From Gracilibacillus salinarum (lineage in GTDB: Bacteria > Bacillota > Bacilli > Bacillales > Amphibacillaceae), in NCBI RefSeq assembly GCF_022919575.1, contig NZ_CP095071.1, forward strand, positions 3,792,001 to 3,856,000: DNA of 64,000 nt. Direction: 5' to 3'. Below the pieces are notes generated by a model that made no database searches, had not been told where the DNA came from, and was given only the letters and a program-made list of their open reading frames with translations. Both the position numbers and the translations under genes were made by a program. Shown here piece after piece: positions 1 to 8,726 of the stretch (position 1 is its first letter; each line of letters starts with the position of its first letter).

Positions 1-1
1 G

Positions 2-1381
2 CCAACTTCAGTAAAGGCACCTGAAATAGTAAAACTGAACAAATCTTTAGCGAAAGAGATCGGTTTGGATTCAGAAGAAATCAAAAATGCCGCAGATCTA
101 TTTGGAGGAAACAGAGTTCCGGCTGGCAGTATACCGATAGCTCAAGCCTATGCCGGACATCAATTTGCCAACTTTACCATGCTTGGCGATGGAAGGGCTG
201 TTTTATTGGGAGAACAGATTACTCCAGAAGGAGATCGTGTAGACATCCAATTAAAAGGTTCCGGCAAAACTCCTTACTCTCGAGGGGGAGATGGCCGTGC
301 AGTATTAGCACCGATGTTGCGTGAGTATTTAATTAGTGAGGCGATGCACGGACTCAAGATACCGACAAACCGCAGCTTGGCAGTGGTGACTACAGGTGAA
401 AACGTACAACGAGAAATAGAGTTCCCAGGAGCTGTTCTAACAAGAGTAGCAGACAGTCATTTGCGCGTAGGTACGTTCCAATATGCAAGGAATTGGGGCA
501 GCGAAGAAGACTTGCAGGCATTAGCAGACTATGCAATAGACCGTCATTATCCAGAAATAAAGGAAGCAGACAATCGTTACCTTGCACTCTTAGAAGAAGT
601 CGTGAAGAAACAAGCTGCCTTAGTTGCAAAATGGCAGCTAGTCGGTTTTATTCATGGCGTGATGAATACAGATAATGTAACGATTAGCGGGCAGACCATT
701 GATTACGGTCCTTGCGCCTTTATGGATCAGTATGATAGAAGTACAGTTTTTAGTTCAATTGATGTGCAGGGACGCTATGCTTATGGCAATCAACCCGACA
801 TCACTGGCTGGAATTTAGCACGATTTGCTGAATCATTATTAATTCTCATTGATAAAGACGAAGAAGCCGCCCTGGAAATGGCTAAGGATGTCATGCACAG
901 CTATATAGACATATATGAAGAACACTGGCTTAGCGGTATGCGTCAGAAACTAGGGTTATCAGAATCACAGGCTACTGATAAAGATTTGATCGCAAGACTG
1001 CTGGATTTAATGGAGCAGCATCAGGCCGATTATACAAATACCTTTCGTTCATTGACTTTAGATACGTATGATGAAAGGGAAAAGCTGTTTCAATCGAATG
1101 CATTTAAGCAATGGTATCAGCAATGGCAGGAAAGATTAGAAGCAGAACAGGCTACTAAGGATAAAGTTCAACAATTGATGAAAGCAAATAACCCATCGAT
1201 TATTCCTCGTAATTATCTGGTAGAGAATGCTTTAGATAGTGCTGCTAACGGTGACTTTCAACTTTTCGATGAGTTATTACAGGTATTTGTCGATCCATAT
1301 GCTTATTCCAAAGAGCAAGAGCCATACGCAGAGTTACCACCAGAACCAGATCAACCGTTTCAAACCTTTTGTGGTACATGA
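2..1381 (+). CDS. selO: Protein adenylyltransferase SelO (YdiU/UPF0061), 5' end cut by window edge
   Basis: SelO is a pseudokinase-fold enzyme that transfers AMP from ATP to Ser/Thr/Tyr of target proteins. The reading frame is open from base 2, so the true start lies upstream; the TTG at 65 is internal. Family marks visible are the [11 protein letters not shown] segment, the [17 protein letters not shown] phosphate-binding region, the HGVMNTDN loop and the DYGP metal-binding motif. The protein ends in the family-typical FCGT. About 460 residues are present and roughly 25-30 N-terminal residues are probably missing compared with full-length homologues. A rho-independent terminator follows. Family assignment is strong; targets in Bacillaceae are not known to me. 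Confidence 0.93.
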   Translation, partial: PTSVKAPEIVKLNKSLAKEIGLDSEEIKNAADLFGGNRVPAGSIPIAQAYAGHQFANFTMLGDGRAVLLGEQITPEGDRVDIQLKGSGKTPYSRGGDGRAVLAPMLREYLISEAMHGLKIPTNRSLAVVTTGENVQREIEFPGAVLTRVADSHLRVGTFQYARNWGSEEDLQALADYAIDRHYPEIKEADNRYLALLEEVVKKQAALVAKWQLVGFIHGVMNTDNVTISGQTIDYGPCAFMDQYDRSTVFSSIDVQGRYAYGNQPDITGWNLARFAESLLILIDKDEEAALEMAKDVMHSYIDIYEEHWLSGMRQKLGLSESQATDKDLIARLLDLMEQHQADYTNTFRSLTLDTYDEREKLFQSNAFKQWYQQWQERLEAEQATKDKVQQLMKANNPSIIPRNYLVENALDSAANGDFQLFDELLQVFVDPYAYSKEQEPYAELPPEPDQPFQTFCGT

Positions 1382-1406
1382 TGGAGTAAAACAGCTTACT
1401 CAGAAT

Positions 1407-1466
1407 AAAAGCCGGACACACTGCGAAGTGAACCATAACAGTTCCAGTAGTGCCCGGCTTTTTTTT
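1407..1466 (+). terminator. Terminator after selO
   Basis: AAAGCCGG and CCCGGCTTTTTTTT arms, with an imperfect extension of the stem, lie directly behind the selO stop codon. Confidence 0.7.
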
Positions 1467-1613
1467 GTATTGCAAAATTTATGAGATGCTTGAAATGTAA
1501 GTGGTACTATGAAAGCTCGCTAAAAATCCTATTGATTAATTCATTTGTTTCTGAAATAATATTAAGTGAACGAAAAATAAACAAAAGCATTTAGTGAAAA
1601 GAGGGAGATTAGA

Positions 1614-3134
1614 TTGCAATCCATTACTTTACATAATCCTATTTTTTGGTCAGATGTCCCCGATGTTGACGTAATCAGAGTTGGTGGCGCTTTCTATATG
1701 GTGAGTACCAGTATGCATTCCATGCCGGGCTGTCCAATAATGAAATCGGTTAACTTGCGAGATTGGGAGACAGTAACCTACGTTTATAATACATTGGAGG
1801 ATAACCCAGCACACCGATTGCAAGATGAGAAAGGAATTTACGGACAAGGTCAGTGGGCGACAAGTCTTCGTTTTCATAATGATATATACTATCTTTGTTT
1901 TTCAAGTAATGATATGCAGCAATTTTATATTTATCAATCGAAGGATATTGAAAATGGTCCGTGGTCTCGTTCTGTTATAAATGGTATTTACCACGATCCA
2001 GCTCTGTTGTTTGATAATGACAACGCATACGTCATCTATGGATGTGGAGATGTACGGATTACGGAATTAAATGATGATTTGTCTGGCGTCAAGCCGAATG
2101 GCTTCGATCAGCTATTATTAAAAACACCGACAAATAATATAGGTTTGCGATGTGAAGGCTGTCATGCCTATAAAATTAATGGAGAATACTATTTACTTTT
2201 TATTGAATGGCCAACAGACGGTAATCAAAGAAGAAGACAGGTTTGCTACCGGTCAAAGGAACTGTTGGGTGAATATAAGCGTAAGATAATTTTGGATGAT
2301 GATATGGGATATCATAATAAAGGGATTGCGCAAGGAGCAATTTTTGATACGCCACATGGTGATTGGTATTCGATGCTGTTTCAAGATCATGACGCAGTAG
2401 GCAGAATACCATATGTTCTACCGGTTCACTGGGAGGATGGTTGGCCAATGATCGGAGAGAACGGCAAAGCCCAAGAGAAAGTCCAGGTCTCACTGCCCGA
2501 TGACCAAGCAAAGCCACTAGTGATTAGCGATGACTTTAATTATCAGGAAAATAAACTAGCATTAAACTGGCAGTGGAATCACAACCCAAATAATTCTTTA
2601 TGGTCTGTCACTGAGAAAAAAGGTGTACTGCGATTAAAAACGGCTCAACTTACAGATAATGTCTTGAACGCACAAAATACGTTAACTCAGCGGACAGAAG
2701 GGCCAAAATGCAGTGGAGCTATCCGTCTGAATACATCGAATATGAAGATTGGCGATCATGCCGGACTCATAGCACTGCAAAGTACCTTTGGAACGGTGGG
2801 AATTTACCGGGAAACAGACGATAAGTTTTATATTAAGACAACGGTCAATGATGGGAGTGGGCAAGAAAAAGAAACGATGTCTTTATGCTATCCAGTTAGC
2901 GATCTTTACTTGAAGATTGTCTTTGATTATGAGGATAGTCGTGATTTAGCAACTTTTTATTACTCAGGTAATGGGGTTGATTGGCGTGCTGTTGGAGAGA
3001 AGCTTTCAATGAAATATACACTAGACCACTTTATGGGCTATCGGATTGGGCTATTCTATTATGCGACAGAAGAAGCAGGTGGCTCCATAGATGTTGATTT
3101 CTTTCAATATGAAAAAGGCAGCCATGTGCATTAG
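1614..3134 (+). CDS. Glycoside hydrolase family 43 (beta-xylosidase/arabinofuranosidase type)
   Basis: This is a 506-residue two-domain glycosidase. Residues 5 to about 300 form the five-bladed GH43 catalytic domain. It opens with the NPIFWSDVPDVDVIRVGGAFYM segment, where the Asp in VPDVD is the expected general base. The YHDPALL motif carries the Asp that tunes the acid, and RCEGCHAYK carries the likely general-acid Glu. The C-terminal 200 residues resemble the beta-sandwich common in GH43 xylosidases. There is no signal peptide, so it should act inside the cell on imported xylo- or arabino-oligosaccharides. The start is TTG at 1614 behind GAGGGAG. No sugar transporter or regulator is adjacent, so the substrate is open. 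A bidirectional terminator follows. Confidence 0.85.
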   Translation: MQSITLHNPIFWSDVPDVDVIRVGGAFYMVSTSMHSMPGCPIMKSVNLRDWETVTYVYNTLEDNPAHRLQDEKGIYGQGQWATSLRFHNDIYYLCFSSNDMQQFYIYQSKDIENGPWSRSVINGIYHDPALLFDNDNAYVIYGCGDVRITELNDDLSGVKPNGFDQLLLKTPTNNIGLRCEGCHAYKINGEYYLLFIEWPTDGNQRRRQVCYRSKELLGEYKRKIILDDDMGYHNKGIAQGAIFDTPHGDWYSMLFQDHDAVGRIPYVLPVHWEDGWPMIGENGKAQEKVQVSLPDDQAKPLVISDDFNYQENKLALNWQWNHNPNNSLWSVTEKKGVLRLKTAQLTDNVLNAQNTLTQRTEGPKCSGAIRLNTSNMKIGDHAGLIALQSTFGTVGIYRETDDKFYIKTTVNDGSGQEKETMSLCYPVSDLYLKIVFDYEDSRDLATFYYSGNGVDWRAVGEKLSMKYTLDHFMGYRIGLFYYATEEAGGSIDVDFFQYEKGSHVH

Positions 3135-3141
3135 GGAAAAC

Positions 3142-3174
3142 AAAAACGAAAGCTTATCTAAAGCTTTCGTTTTT
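3142..3174. terminator. Bidirectional terminator between GH43 gene and symporter gene
   Basis: AAAAACGAAAGCTT-atcta-AAGCTTTCGTTTTT is a near-perfect hairpin with A and T tracts. It serves both convergent genes. Confidence 0.85.
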
Positions 3175-3181
3175 GCTGTAC

Positions 3182-4555
3182 TTATGAATTTTGTTCTTGT
3201 TTTTTTATTTTGAGGAATTTATTTGTTTCGGCAACGACGATACCTGAGAGTGCCAGCAATCCGATTAAGTTCGGGAAGGCCATTAGACCATTCATGACAT
3301 CGGAGAAATTAAACACAACGTCTAGGGAAACGACTGCGCCTACAAATACGAATGCGATAAAAATATAGCGATATATTTTTACCCCTTTTTTCCCTAATAA
3401 ATAATCGACTGATTTCTCACCATAATAGGACCAGCCAAGAATTGTAGAAAAGGTGAAAAATAATATACCGAACGTAACAATATAAGATCCGGCATCTCCA
3501 AGAAATTGTGAGAATGCTGCACTGGTTAATGCAGAGCCATCAAGACCACCGTCCCACTGACCAGCCATGACAATTGTAATCCCTGTAATTGAACAGACGA
3601 TGATGGTATCAAAGAATACCTGTGTCATCGAAACGAGAGCCTGTCTCGCCGGGTAATCTGTCCGAGCCGCTGCAGCAGCTATTGGTGCAGAACCTAAACC
3701 AGCCTCATTGGAGAAGACGCCTCGGGCAACCCCATAGCGGATCGCTGTACCAAGTAACCCACCAGCAATTGCATTTCCAGTGAATGCATCTGTTACAATC
3801 GTTCCAATTGCATCCGGAACTAGATCAATGTTCAAAATAATTAGAATTAGTCCGCCTAGAATATAAAATGCTCCCATTACTGGTACGAAGAATGCGGTAA
3901 CTCGTCCAATACTTTTAATCCCGCCAATAATGACCAGGCCAGCCAGCACAGTGAAAATTATTCCTGTCAAAAATGGTGAAATAGAAAAGGTTTCCTCTAA
4001 CGAAGCAGCAGCTGTATTGGACTGCACCATATTACCAATACCAAATGCTGCAAGAGAAGCGAAAATGGCAAAAAGCACGCCAAGGAATTTTCCTAATTTC
4101 TTATTTTTTAAACCTCGTTCAAGGTAATACATCGGTCCACCAGACATTTCGCCATGTTCATTCTCGATACGAAAACGTACCGCTAGTAAAGCCTCAGCAT
4201 ACTTGGTCGCCATCCCTACTAATGCCGTAATCCACATCCAAAGAACAGCACCTGGTCCACCTGCTACTACAGCTGTTGCAACACCAGCAATATTCCCGGT
4301 ACCAATTGTTGCTGCCATTGCCGTTGTTAACGCTTCATAATGACTGATATCCCCTTTGGAGGAACTGTCCTGATTTTTACTAAACGATAATTTTAAGGCA
4401 TAAGGTAACATTTTGAACTGTAAAAATACTAATCGTATGGTTAAATATAAACCGGTGCCGACTAATAGAATTAATAAAGGTGGTCCCCAAACCCAACCAC
4501 CAATCATGCCTAAGAAGTCTGCGCCACTTTCGTTAAAACTTGATAACCAATCCAA
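3182..4555 (-). CDS. Sodium:alanine symporter, AGCS family (AlsT-like)
   Basis: This is a membrane carrier importing alanine, glycine or a similar small amino acid with Na+. Signature stretches include the ATIGTGNIAGVATAV region near residue 90, the SGGPMYYLERG motif and the GVARGVFSNEAGLGSAP segment, all AGCS hallmarks. About ten hydrophobic helices are visible, plus a short charged tail. The chosen start is the TTG at 4555, eight bases after GGGAGG, giving about 457 residues and the usual AGCS N-terminus (DWLSSFNESG). The longer frame to 4627 lacks a ribosome site. Monocistronic, convergent with the GH43 gene. Exact substrate is not readable from sequence. Confidence 0.9.
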   Translation of the reverse strand: MDWLSSFNESGADFLGMIGGWVWGPPLLILLVGTGLYLTIRLVFLQFKMLPYALKLSFSKNQDSSSKGDISHYEALTTAMAATIGTGNIAGVATAVVAGGPGAVLWMWITALVGMATKYAEALLAVRFRIENEHGEMSGGPMYYLERGLKNKKLGKFLGVLFAIFASLAAFGIGNMVQSNTAAASLEETFSISPFLTGIIFTVLAGLVIIGGIKSIGRVTAFFVPVMGAFYILGGLILIILNIDLVPDAIGTIVTDAFTGNAIAGGLLGTAIRYGVARGVFSNEAGLGSAPIAAAAARTDYPARQALVSMTQVFFDTIIVCSITGITIVMAGQWDGGLDGSALTSAAFSQFLGDAGSYIVTFGILFFTFSTILGWSYYGEKSVDYLLGKKGVKIYRYIFIAFVFVGAVVSLDVVFNFSDVMNGLMAFPNLIGLLALSGIVVAETNKFLKIKKQEQNS

Positions 4556-4668
4556 TTGACATCCCTCCCAATAATATAGAAAAAGCTTAATACTAAAATT
4601 ATTCCAATTATTGTGAGAGAATGTCAATAGATATCAGAAAATTTGTAAAAACAACTAGAAAATTTCAA

Positions 4669-4899
4669 TTAATAGTATTTCGATGCTAAATAAAAAATTA
4701 AAACAAGGAGGCCCCCGAAACCGAGTATATAAGCCAAAAAGATAGGATTAAACAATACAGGGTGCTTGGCTGTTCCCTTTGAATCTGTATCATATTCACT
4801 TTTACGAGCATTGACGACTTTACCAACTTTGACTGTGTATAGAAGTGCAATGATGGCCAGGATAATGCCAATAATAACTAGTGTAACTACCACGAGCAA
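4669..4899 (-). CDS. Small two-helix membrane protein of unknown function
   Basis: This is a 76-residue protein with a hydrophobic helix at about residues 2-22, a charged loop (KVVNARKSEYDTDSKGTAKHP) and a second helix at about 50-72. It starts with TTG at 4899 behind AAGGCGG; a GTG two codons further on is an alternative. I do not recognise the family. It stands alone between the symporter and fabI on the minus strand. The good ribosome site and balanced transmembrane pattern argue that it is real. Confidence 0.55.
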   Translation of the reverse strand: MLVVVTLVIIGIILAIIALLYTVKVGKVVNARKSEYDTDSKGTAKHPVLFNPIFLAYILGFGGLLVLIFYLASKYY

Positions 4900-5037
4900 T
4901 CAACCGCCTTTTTTGCTTATTTTGAGGAAGTTGGCTTGTAATTATACATTTGACATTTTGTTTTTATAAAATCTGTGTTATAGTTATCTTTAGTAGTAGG
5001 TACTAATACCATATGTTAACATTTGCAGGAGGCTGTT

Positions 5038-5769
5038 ATGGAAGATTTATTAAAATTAAAAGGCAAAAACATTGTTGTCATGGGTGTAGCAAATGAAAGA
5101 AGTCTTGCCTGGGGAGTTGCCAAATCTCTTTACCAAGCAGGTGCGAACTTAATTTTTACCTATCGAAAAGAACGTTCATTAACCAAATTAACAAGACTAT
5201 TAGAGAAAACAGACGTAGAGTCAAAATTAGAGATGCCATGTGATGTTAACGACGATGTCAGCATTAAAGAAGCATTCGAAAAAATCGGCAGTGAAGTCGG
5301 TGTTATTCATGGTATCGTGCATTCGATTGCTTTTGCACATGGAGATGATTTGAAAGGTCGTTTTATGGAAACTTCTCGAGACGGCTATGCATTCGCGCAG
5401 GACACAAGTGCTTATTCCTTAATTGCAGTTGCCCGCGAAGCAAAACCATTCATGACAGAAGGCGGATCCATTATTGCGATGAGTTACCTAGGTGCAGAAC
5501 GAGCTGTTCCTGGCTACAATGTAATGGGTGTTGCAAAAGCAGCGTTAGAATCCACGGTGAAATATTTGGCACTTGATTTAGGCGAAGATGATATTCGTGT
5601 CAATGCTGTATCAGCAGGTGCGGTTCGCACATTAGCAGCAAAAGGAATTCCATCTTTCAATGAAATTCTTCATAAGATCGAAGAAGAATCACCACTTAAA
5701 CGAAATGTGACCCAAGCAGAAGTAGGCGACATGTCATTAGCCATGTTAAGCCACCTATCCAGGGTGTAA
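5038..5769 (+). CDS. fabI: Enoyl-[acyl-carrier-protein] reductase FabI, C-terminus lost by frameshift
   Basis: FabI catalyses the last NAD(P)H-dependent step of each fatty-acid elongation cycle. The N-terminal GVANERSLAWG cofactor loop (residues 16-26) and the catalytic set Y150, Y160 and K167 are intact. The start is ATG 5038 behind a perfect AGGAGG. The open frame ends after about 243 residues at ...LSHLSRV, whereas the family runs to about 258. The missing tail (GVTGEIVYVDSGYNILG) is encoded directly downstream in the -1 frame, ending at TAA 5814-5816. Loss of one G in the GGGG run expected at 5761-5764 explains everything. Either a sequencing indel, a real recent mutation, or (less likely) a programmed shift. 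Confidence 0.9.
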   Translation: MEDLLKLKGKNIVVMGVANERSLAWGVAKSLYQAGANLIFTYRKERSLTKLTRLLEKTDVESKLEMPCDVNDDVSIKEAFEKIGSEVGVIHGIVHSIAFAHGDDLKGRFMETSRDGYAFAQDTSAYSLIAVAREAKPFMTEGGSIIAMSYLGAERAVPGYNVMGVAKAALESTVKYLALDLGEDDIRVNAVSAGAVRTLAAKGIPSFNEILHKIEEESPLKRNVTQAEVGDMSLAMLSHLSRV

Positions 5770-5816
5770 CCGGAGAAATCGTCTATGTCGATTCAGGATA
5801 TAATATTTTAGGCTAA
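5762..5816 (+). other. fabI: Displaced C-terminal tail of fabI in the -1 frame
   Basis: Reading GGT GTA ACC GGA from within the G run gives GVTGEIVYVDSGYNILG and then TAA. This is the conserved FabI tail that packs at the NADH site. Restoring one G fuses it to the upstream frame and gives a protein of about 259 residues. Confidence 0.85.
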
Positions 5817-5850
5817 AGATTAGAGACGTAACGTCTCTAATCTTTTTTTT
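5816..5850 (+). terminator. Terminator after fabI
   Basis: AGATTAGAGACGT/ACGTCTCTAATCT hairpin followed by a run of eight T. It begins at the stop codon of the restored fabI frame, not at the premature stop. Confidence 0.9.
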
Positions 5851-5913
5851 ATAAGCAAAGAAAGTATATAAGTACAGTCGTAGCAGTAATCATGCTGAAT
5901 AGGAAGATAGGTT

Positions 5914-6438
5914 CCTATAATATGGATTATGTCAACTAGCTGCTTAGTGGTGATTTTGAAAGGATTCATGTGCTGGGATACCGCTCCGTCCAACCACTTC
6001 GCGTCCTGCGGGGCACGGCTGAAGCTAACTTTGTAAAGAAGATCACTTTACAAAGTGGATCTTCAGCGCCTGCCTGTCCCGCGGGAGTCCACGTGGTTGG
6101 CCTACGCTAGGATGGGGCTCTACAAATTTTGGAATTGCTAGCATATTGAATGCACCATAAATATCAGCTTTTGAATAACATAATTCCTAGAACCACTGCT
6201 TTTAGCTGTTACATAAGTTGTACCACTTCCCTAAAGCGTAGGAAATAGGCGGAGACTCCCGTGGAATCAGCGCGAGCTGAAGATCCACTTGGTAAAGAAA
6301 AGAATTTTCTTTACCAAGTTAGCTGAAGCCGTGCCCACAGGACGCGGAGCCTATTTCCGGAGCTTTGCAACGCAGATAAAATATTTCAAAATGACTGTTT
6401 TGCCATATAGCCTTAGTTGACATAATCCATATTATAGG
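5914..6438 (+). repeat. Long terminal-inverted-repeat element, copy A (full length)
   Basis: A noncoding 525-bp element. Its 23-bp ends are perfect inverted copies (left begins CCTATAATATGGATTATG). Inside are two large hairpins. The left one is bounded by CCAACCAC/GTGGTTGG and the right one by GGAAATAGGC/GCCTATTTCC, with a roughly 120-bp AT-rich spacer between them. In this copy both hairpin loops are the short type (ACTTTGTAAAG/CTTTACAAAGT and ACTTGGTAAAG/CTTTACCAAGT). Its left flank (about 5856-5913, AAGAAAGTATATAAGTACAG...) is itself repeated next to copies D, E and F. It fills most of the 715-bp gap between fabI and the carboxypeptidase gene. Confidence 0.85.
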
Positions 6439-6531
6439 TAGTGTATTATAAGTATGAACTTAAATAATCATAGGTGTCTGATCAAGAATATGCTATACTT
6501 TAAACCGAATAATTTAATTTGGTGAGGTAAT

Positions 6532-7536
6532 ATGAAAAAAATACGAATTCTGATCATTTTAGTAACTATAGCAGCAGCCGTTTATTTAGCAAGCATATCG
6601 TTGTTTGCAGAAGAAGAGCCCTTATTAATCAATAAGGCCGTTCATGCTGAGCAGACAATGAAAGAAGAAATAATGTTGCCGGATAAGGTACTCGAACGCT
6701 TTATTTATCTGGATCAACTATCGATAGATGCGAGCTCCGTAATCCTGTTAAATGCAGAAACAGGACACATAATATTTGAGAAAAACAGTCATATGTCATT
6801 GCCTACAGCCAGTATGTCAAAAATGATGACAGAGTTGCTTGTATTAGAAGCAATTGATGAGCAACAGATTAATTGGAATACACCTATTAAGATAAGTGAG
6901 TATGCTTCTTATATTTCCGGTCAGCCTGGTTTTGCATCTGTTCACTTGCAAGAAGGACAAGTGTATACGGTTAAGCAGTTATTCGATGCCATGGCCATTC
7001 ATTCTGCCAATGGAGCAGCAATTGCATTAGCAGAAGCGGTATCCGGAAGTGAACAGAGTTTTGTAAAGGAAATGAACACACGTGCGGAACAGCTTGATCT
7101 GTCAGATACTTCATTCGTTAACAGTACAGGATTGTCCAACACAGATTTAGATGCCTATTTTTCTGTTGGTACTGCCAATGATACGAACAGAATGTCTGCA
7201 GCAGATGTAGCAATGCTGGCACAATATTTAATTACAACTTATCCCGATATTTTACAAGTAGTCAACCAGTCTGAATTGCTGTTTGAAAATCAAGTCTTCA
7301 CGAATACCAATTGGCTTTTACCGGAGACAACCGATCCAGTGACAGATTACCAGGGTGTGGATGGATTAAAAACAGGCTATACAGAAGAAGCAGGTTATTG
7401 TTTTACCGGTACCGTTGAACAGCAAGGGGTACGCTTGATCTCTGTCGTCATGGGGACTTCATCGATAGAATCTCGCTTCATCGAAACGGAGAAATTATAT
7501 CAGCAGGCATTTGCTCAGTATTTACCACGGCGCTAA
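6532..7536 (+). CDS. Serine-type D-Ala-D-Ala carboxypeptidase (peptidase S11, DacF/DacB type)
   Basis: A low-molecular-weight penicillin-binding protein that trims the terminal D-alanine from peptidoglycan stem peptides outside the membrane. An N-terminal hydrophobic segment (residues 4-26) serves as export signal or anchor. The three active-site motifs are SMSK (S94, K97), SAN (158-160) and KTG (280-282). At 334 residues it contains the transpeptidase-like domain but lacks the usual C-terminal beta domain and amphipathic anchor of the PBP5 group. The last codons (CCA CGG CGC TAA) lie inside a copy of a dispersed hairpin repeat, which supplies the stop. Start ATG 6532 behind GGTGAGGT. Confidence 0.9.
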   Translation: MKKIRILIILVTIAAAVYLASISLFAEEEPLLINKAVHAEQTMKEEIMLPDKVLERFIYLDQLSIDASSVILLNAETGHIIFEKNSHMSLPTASMSKMMTELLVLEAIDEQQINWNTPIKISEYASYISGQPGFASVHLQEGQVYTVKQLFDAMAIHSANGAAIALAEAVSGSEQSFVKEMNTRAEQLDLSDTSFVNSTGLSNTDLDAYFSVGTANDTNRMSAADVAMLAQYLITTYPDILQVVNQSELLFENQVFTNTNWLLPETTDPVTDYQGVDGLKTGYTEEAGYCFTGTVEQQGVRLISVVMGTSSIESRFIETEKLYQQAFAQYLPRR

Positions 7537-7574
7537 CCGTCCGTAATACCCCGCTGATTGAAGTCTCACTTTAC
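7526..7574. repeat. Stop-codon-associated hairpin repeat, copy 1 (short form)
   Basis: Starts CACGGCGCTAACCGTCCGT and ends GATTGAAGTCTCACTTTA. It matches copies at 12046, 22829 and 36333. The TAA within GCGCTAACCG is the stop codon of the carboxypeptidase gene. This copy lacks the left half of the hairpin. Confidence 0.75.
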
Positions 7575-7601
7575 CGTAAATGAGACAACTACACAGGCGC
7601 A

Positions 7602-7632
7602 GACAAAGTGGATCTTCAGCTCGCGCTGAGGC
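7602..7632 (-). repeat. Fragment of the long inverted-repeat element (right arm, inverted)
   Basis: The GTGGATCTTCAGCTCGCGCTGA segment is the reverse complement of the right hairpin arm of copies A, B, D and F. It lies in the 355-bp gap after the carboxypeptidase gene. The rest of the gap to 7735 shows nothing I can name. Confidence 0.6.
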
Positions 7633-7734
7633 ATAAATGGTCGCAACGCTAGATAACATAACCTTCATGTTCAGCATAATACTTTGCTTACAAGAAAGTA
7701 TAAATTTTGGGCTATATGATGTTCGCTGACAGAA

Positions 7735-7893
7735 ACGCCCACGTCCGGCTCCAGCGCCCAGAGACTAGGCGACTTCGTGAAATCGCCCTACGATAAGTCA
7801 TCATCGATTCGCAAGCTCACCGTGATTCCTTTATCTCAGTTGATTCGCTCCACTCGCTACGTCTCTAAACGGGCGCTTGCGCCTTTGTTCCCT
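7735..7893. repeat. GC-richer Bacillaceae-type intergenic repeat (CGTCCGGCTCCAGCGCC...GGGCGCTTGCGCC)
   Basis: A 160-bp segment, opening ACGTCCGGCTCCAGCGCCC and closing GGGCGCTTGCGCCTTTGTTC. It resembles repeats seen between genes in many Bacillaceae (recollection, not a search). Its right edge meets the TAG stop codon of the minus-strand gene at 7892. It is visibly more GC-rich than its surroundings. Confidence 0.6.
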
Positions 7894-8224
7894 AGTAATA
7901 AGGATAATAATATGGATATGGCGGGTAGATGAATGGATACAGCAATAAACCAGAAAGCAAGCCGAACGGAAAGCGTTGTCTGCGATAGCGGCGGTATCTT
8001 CTTCTGCCAGGACCACCATAATATCCGCCAAATTGTCTATCTGTTTCCTCAAGCTCAACTTCTTCCGGAATTAACATCGTAACAGCTACGTCATCGATTT
8101 GGTCGATGATTCCCTCAAATGATGAACCGTCCTGCAATTGCCCCGTCACATAAAAATTCATATATTGTTGGCACATTGATTTCATTTGCTGTTGAGAATC
8201 CATCGACTGATTGGATTGATACAT
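7892..8224 (-). CDS. Conserved small protein with Arg-rich segment and Pro/Tyr tail, unknown function
   Basis: About 110 residues. The N-terminus is Gln/Met-rich (SMDSQQQMKSMCQQY). A central 40-residue segment (VTGQLQDGSSFEGIIDQIDDVAVTMLIPEEVE) looks like a small Sm/SH3-like beta domain. Then comes a strongly basic run (GRRRYRRYRRQRFP), a short hydrophobic stretch and a tail made of Pro and Tyr. Similar proteins occur in Bacillus, some from sporulating cells, but I do not know a function. Start chosen at ATG 8224, ten bases after AAGGAG; a GTG at 8233 sits too close to that site. Monocistronic, divergent from the padR operon. Confidence 0.7.
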   Translation of the reverse strand: MYQSNQSMDSQQQMKSMCQQYMNFYVTGQLQDGSSFEGIIDQIDDVAVTMLIPEEVELEETDRQFGGYYGGPGRRRYRRYRRQRFPFGLLSGLLLYPFIYPPYPYYYPYY

Positions 8225-8402
8225 GTCATTCACTCTCCTTTACGATCCATGATATTCACCCAGATGCAAGATGTTACTGAAAAATAATTTAACTAACTAA
8301 ATTATTATAGTACCTTGCAATATATAATAGTGAGTGATATAGTAAGCATATTACAGTACTGAATAATATATAGTAGTAAAAAGAGATGGAGTTGATGCAA
8401 GC

Positions 8403-8726
8403 ATGAATATCCAATTTAAAAAAGGGGCGCTGGAGCTATGCGTGCTGGTATTGTTAAATAAACAAGATCATTATGGATATGAGCTTGTCCAAAGAATTTC
8501 TGATCAGATTGCAATATCTGAAGGTTCTGTGTATCCATTACTTAGACGCTTAAAGAAAGAAGGCTATCTCACCACTTATTTACAAGAATCCACCGAAGGA
8601 CCATCGCGTAAATATTATCAGCTTACAGATATGGGACGTATCCATATGCACAGTTTAATGAAAGAGTGGCACCATTTTGCAGCAGGTGTTCAATCGATAT
8701 TGAAGGAGGGCGGTCAAGATGAATAA
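8403..8726 (+). CDS. PadR-family transcriptional regulator
   Basis: A 107-residue winged-helix protein of the short PadR type. The [27 protein letters not shown] start, the [17 protein letters not shown] recognition helix and the [14 protein letters not shown] wing are diagnostic. It heads a run of five tightly packed genes, and its stop overlaps the next start by eight bases. PadR proteins of this layout commonly repress their own operon. The imperfect palindrome ATTACAGTACTGAAT at about 8350-8364, just upstream of the start, is a candidate operator. The inducer cannot be read from sequence. Confidence 0.9.
   Translation: MNIQFKKGALELCVLVLLNKQDHYGYELVQRISDQIAISEGSVYPLLRRLKKEGYLTTYLQESTEGPSRKYYQLTDMGRIHMHSLMKEWHHFAAGVQSILKEGGQDE

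Noticed and set aside
3182..4627. Long N-terminal extension of the sodium:alanine symporter
   Set aside because: The extra 24 codons lack a ribosome site, whereas TTG 4555 follows GGGAGG and matches the family start.
5914..6438. Long inverted-repeat element as group II intron or retron
   Set aside because: No reverse transcriptase in any copy, and the structure lacks recognisable domain V or a bulged-A domain VI.
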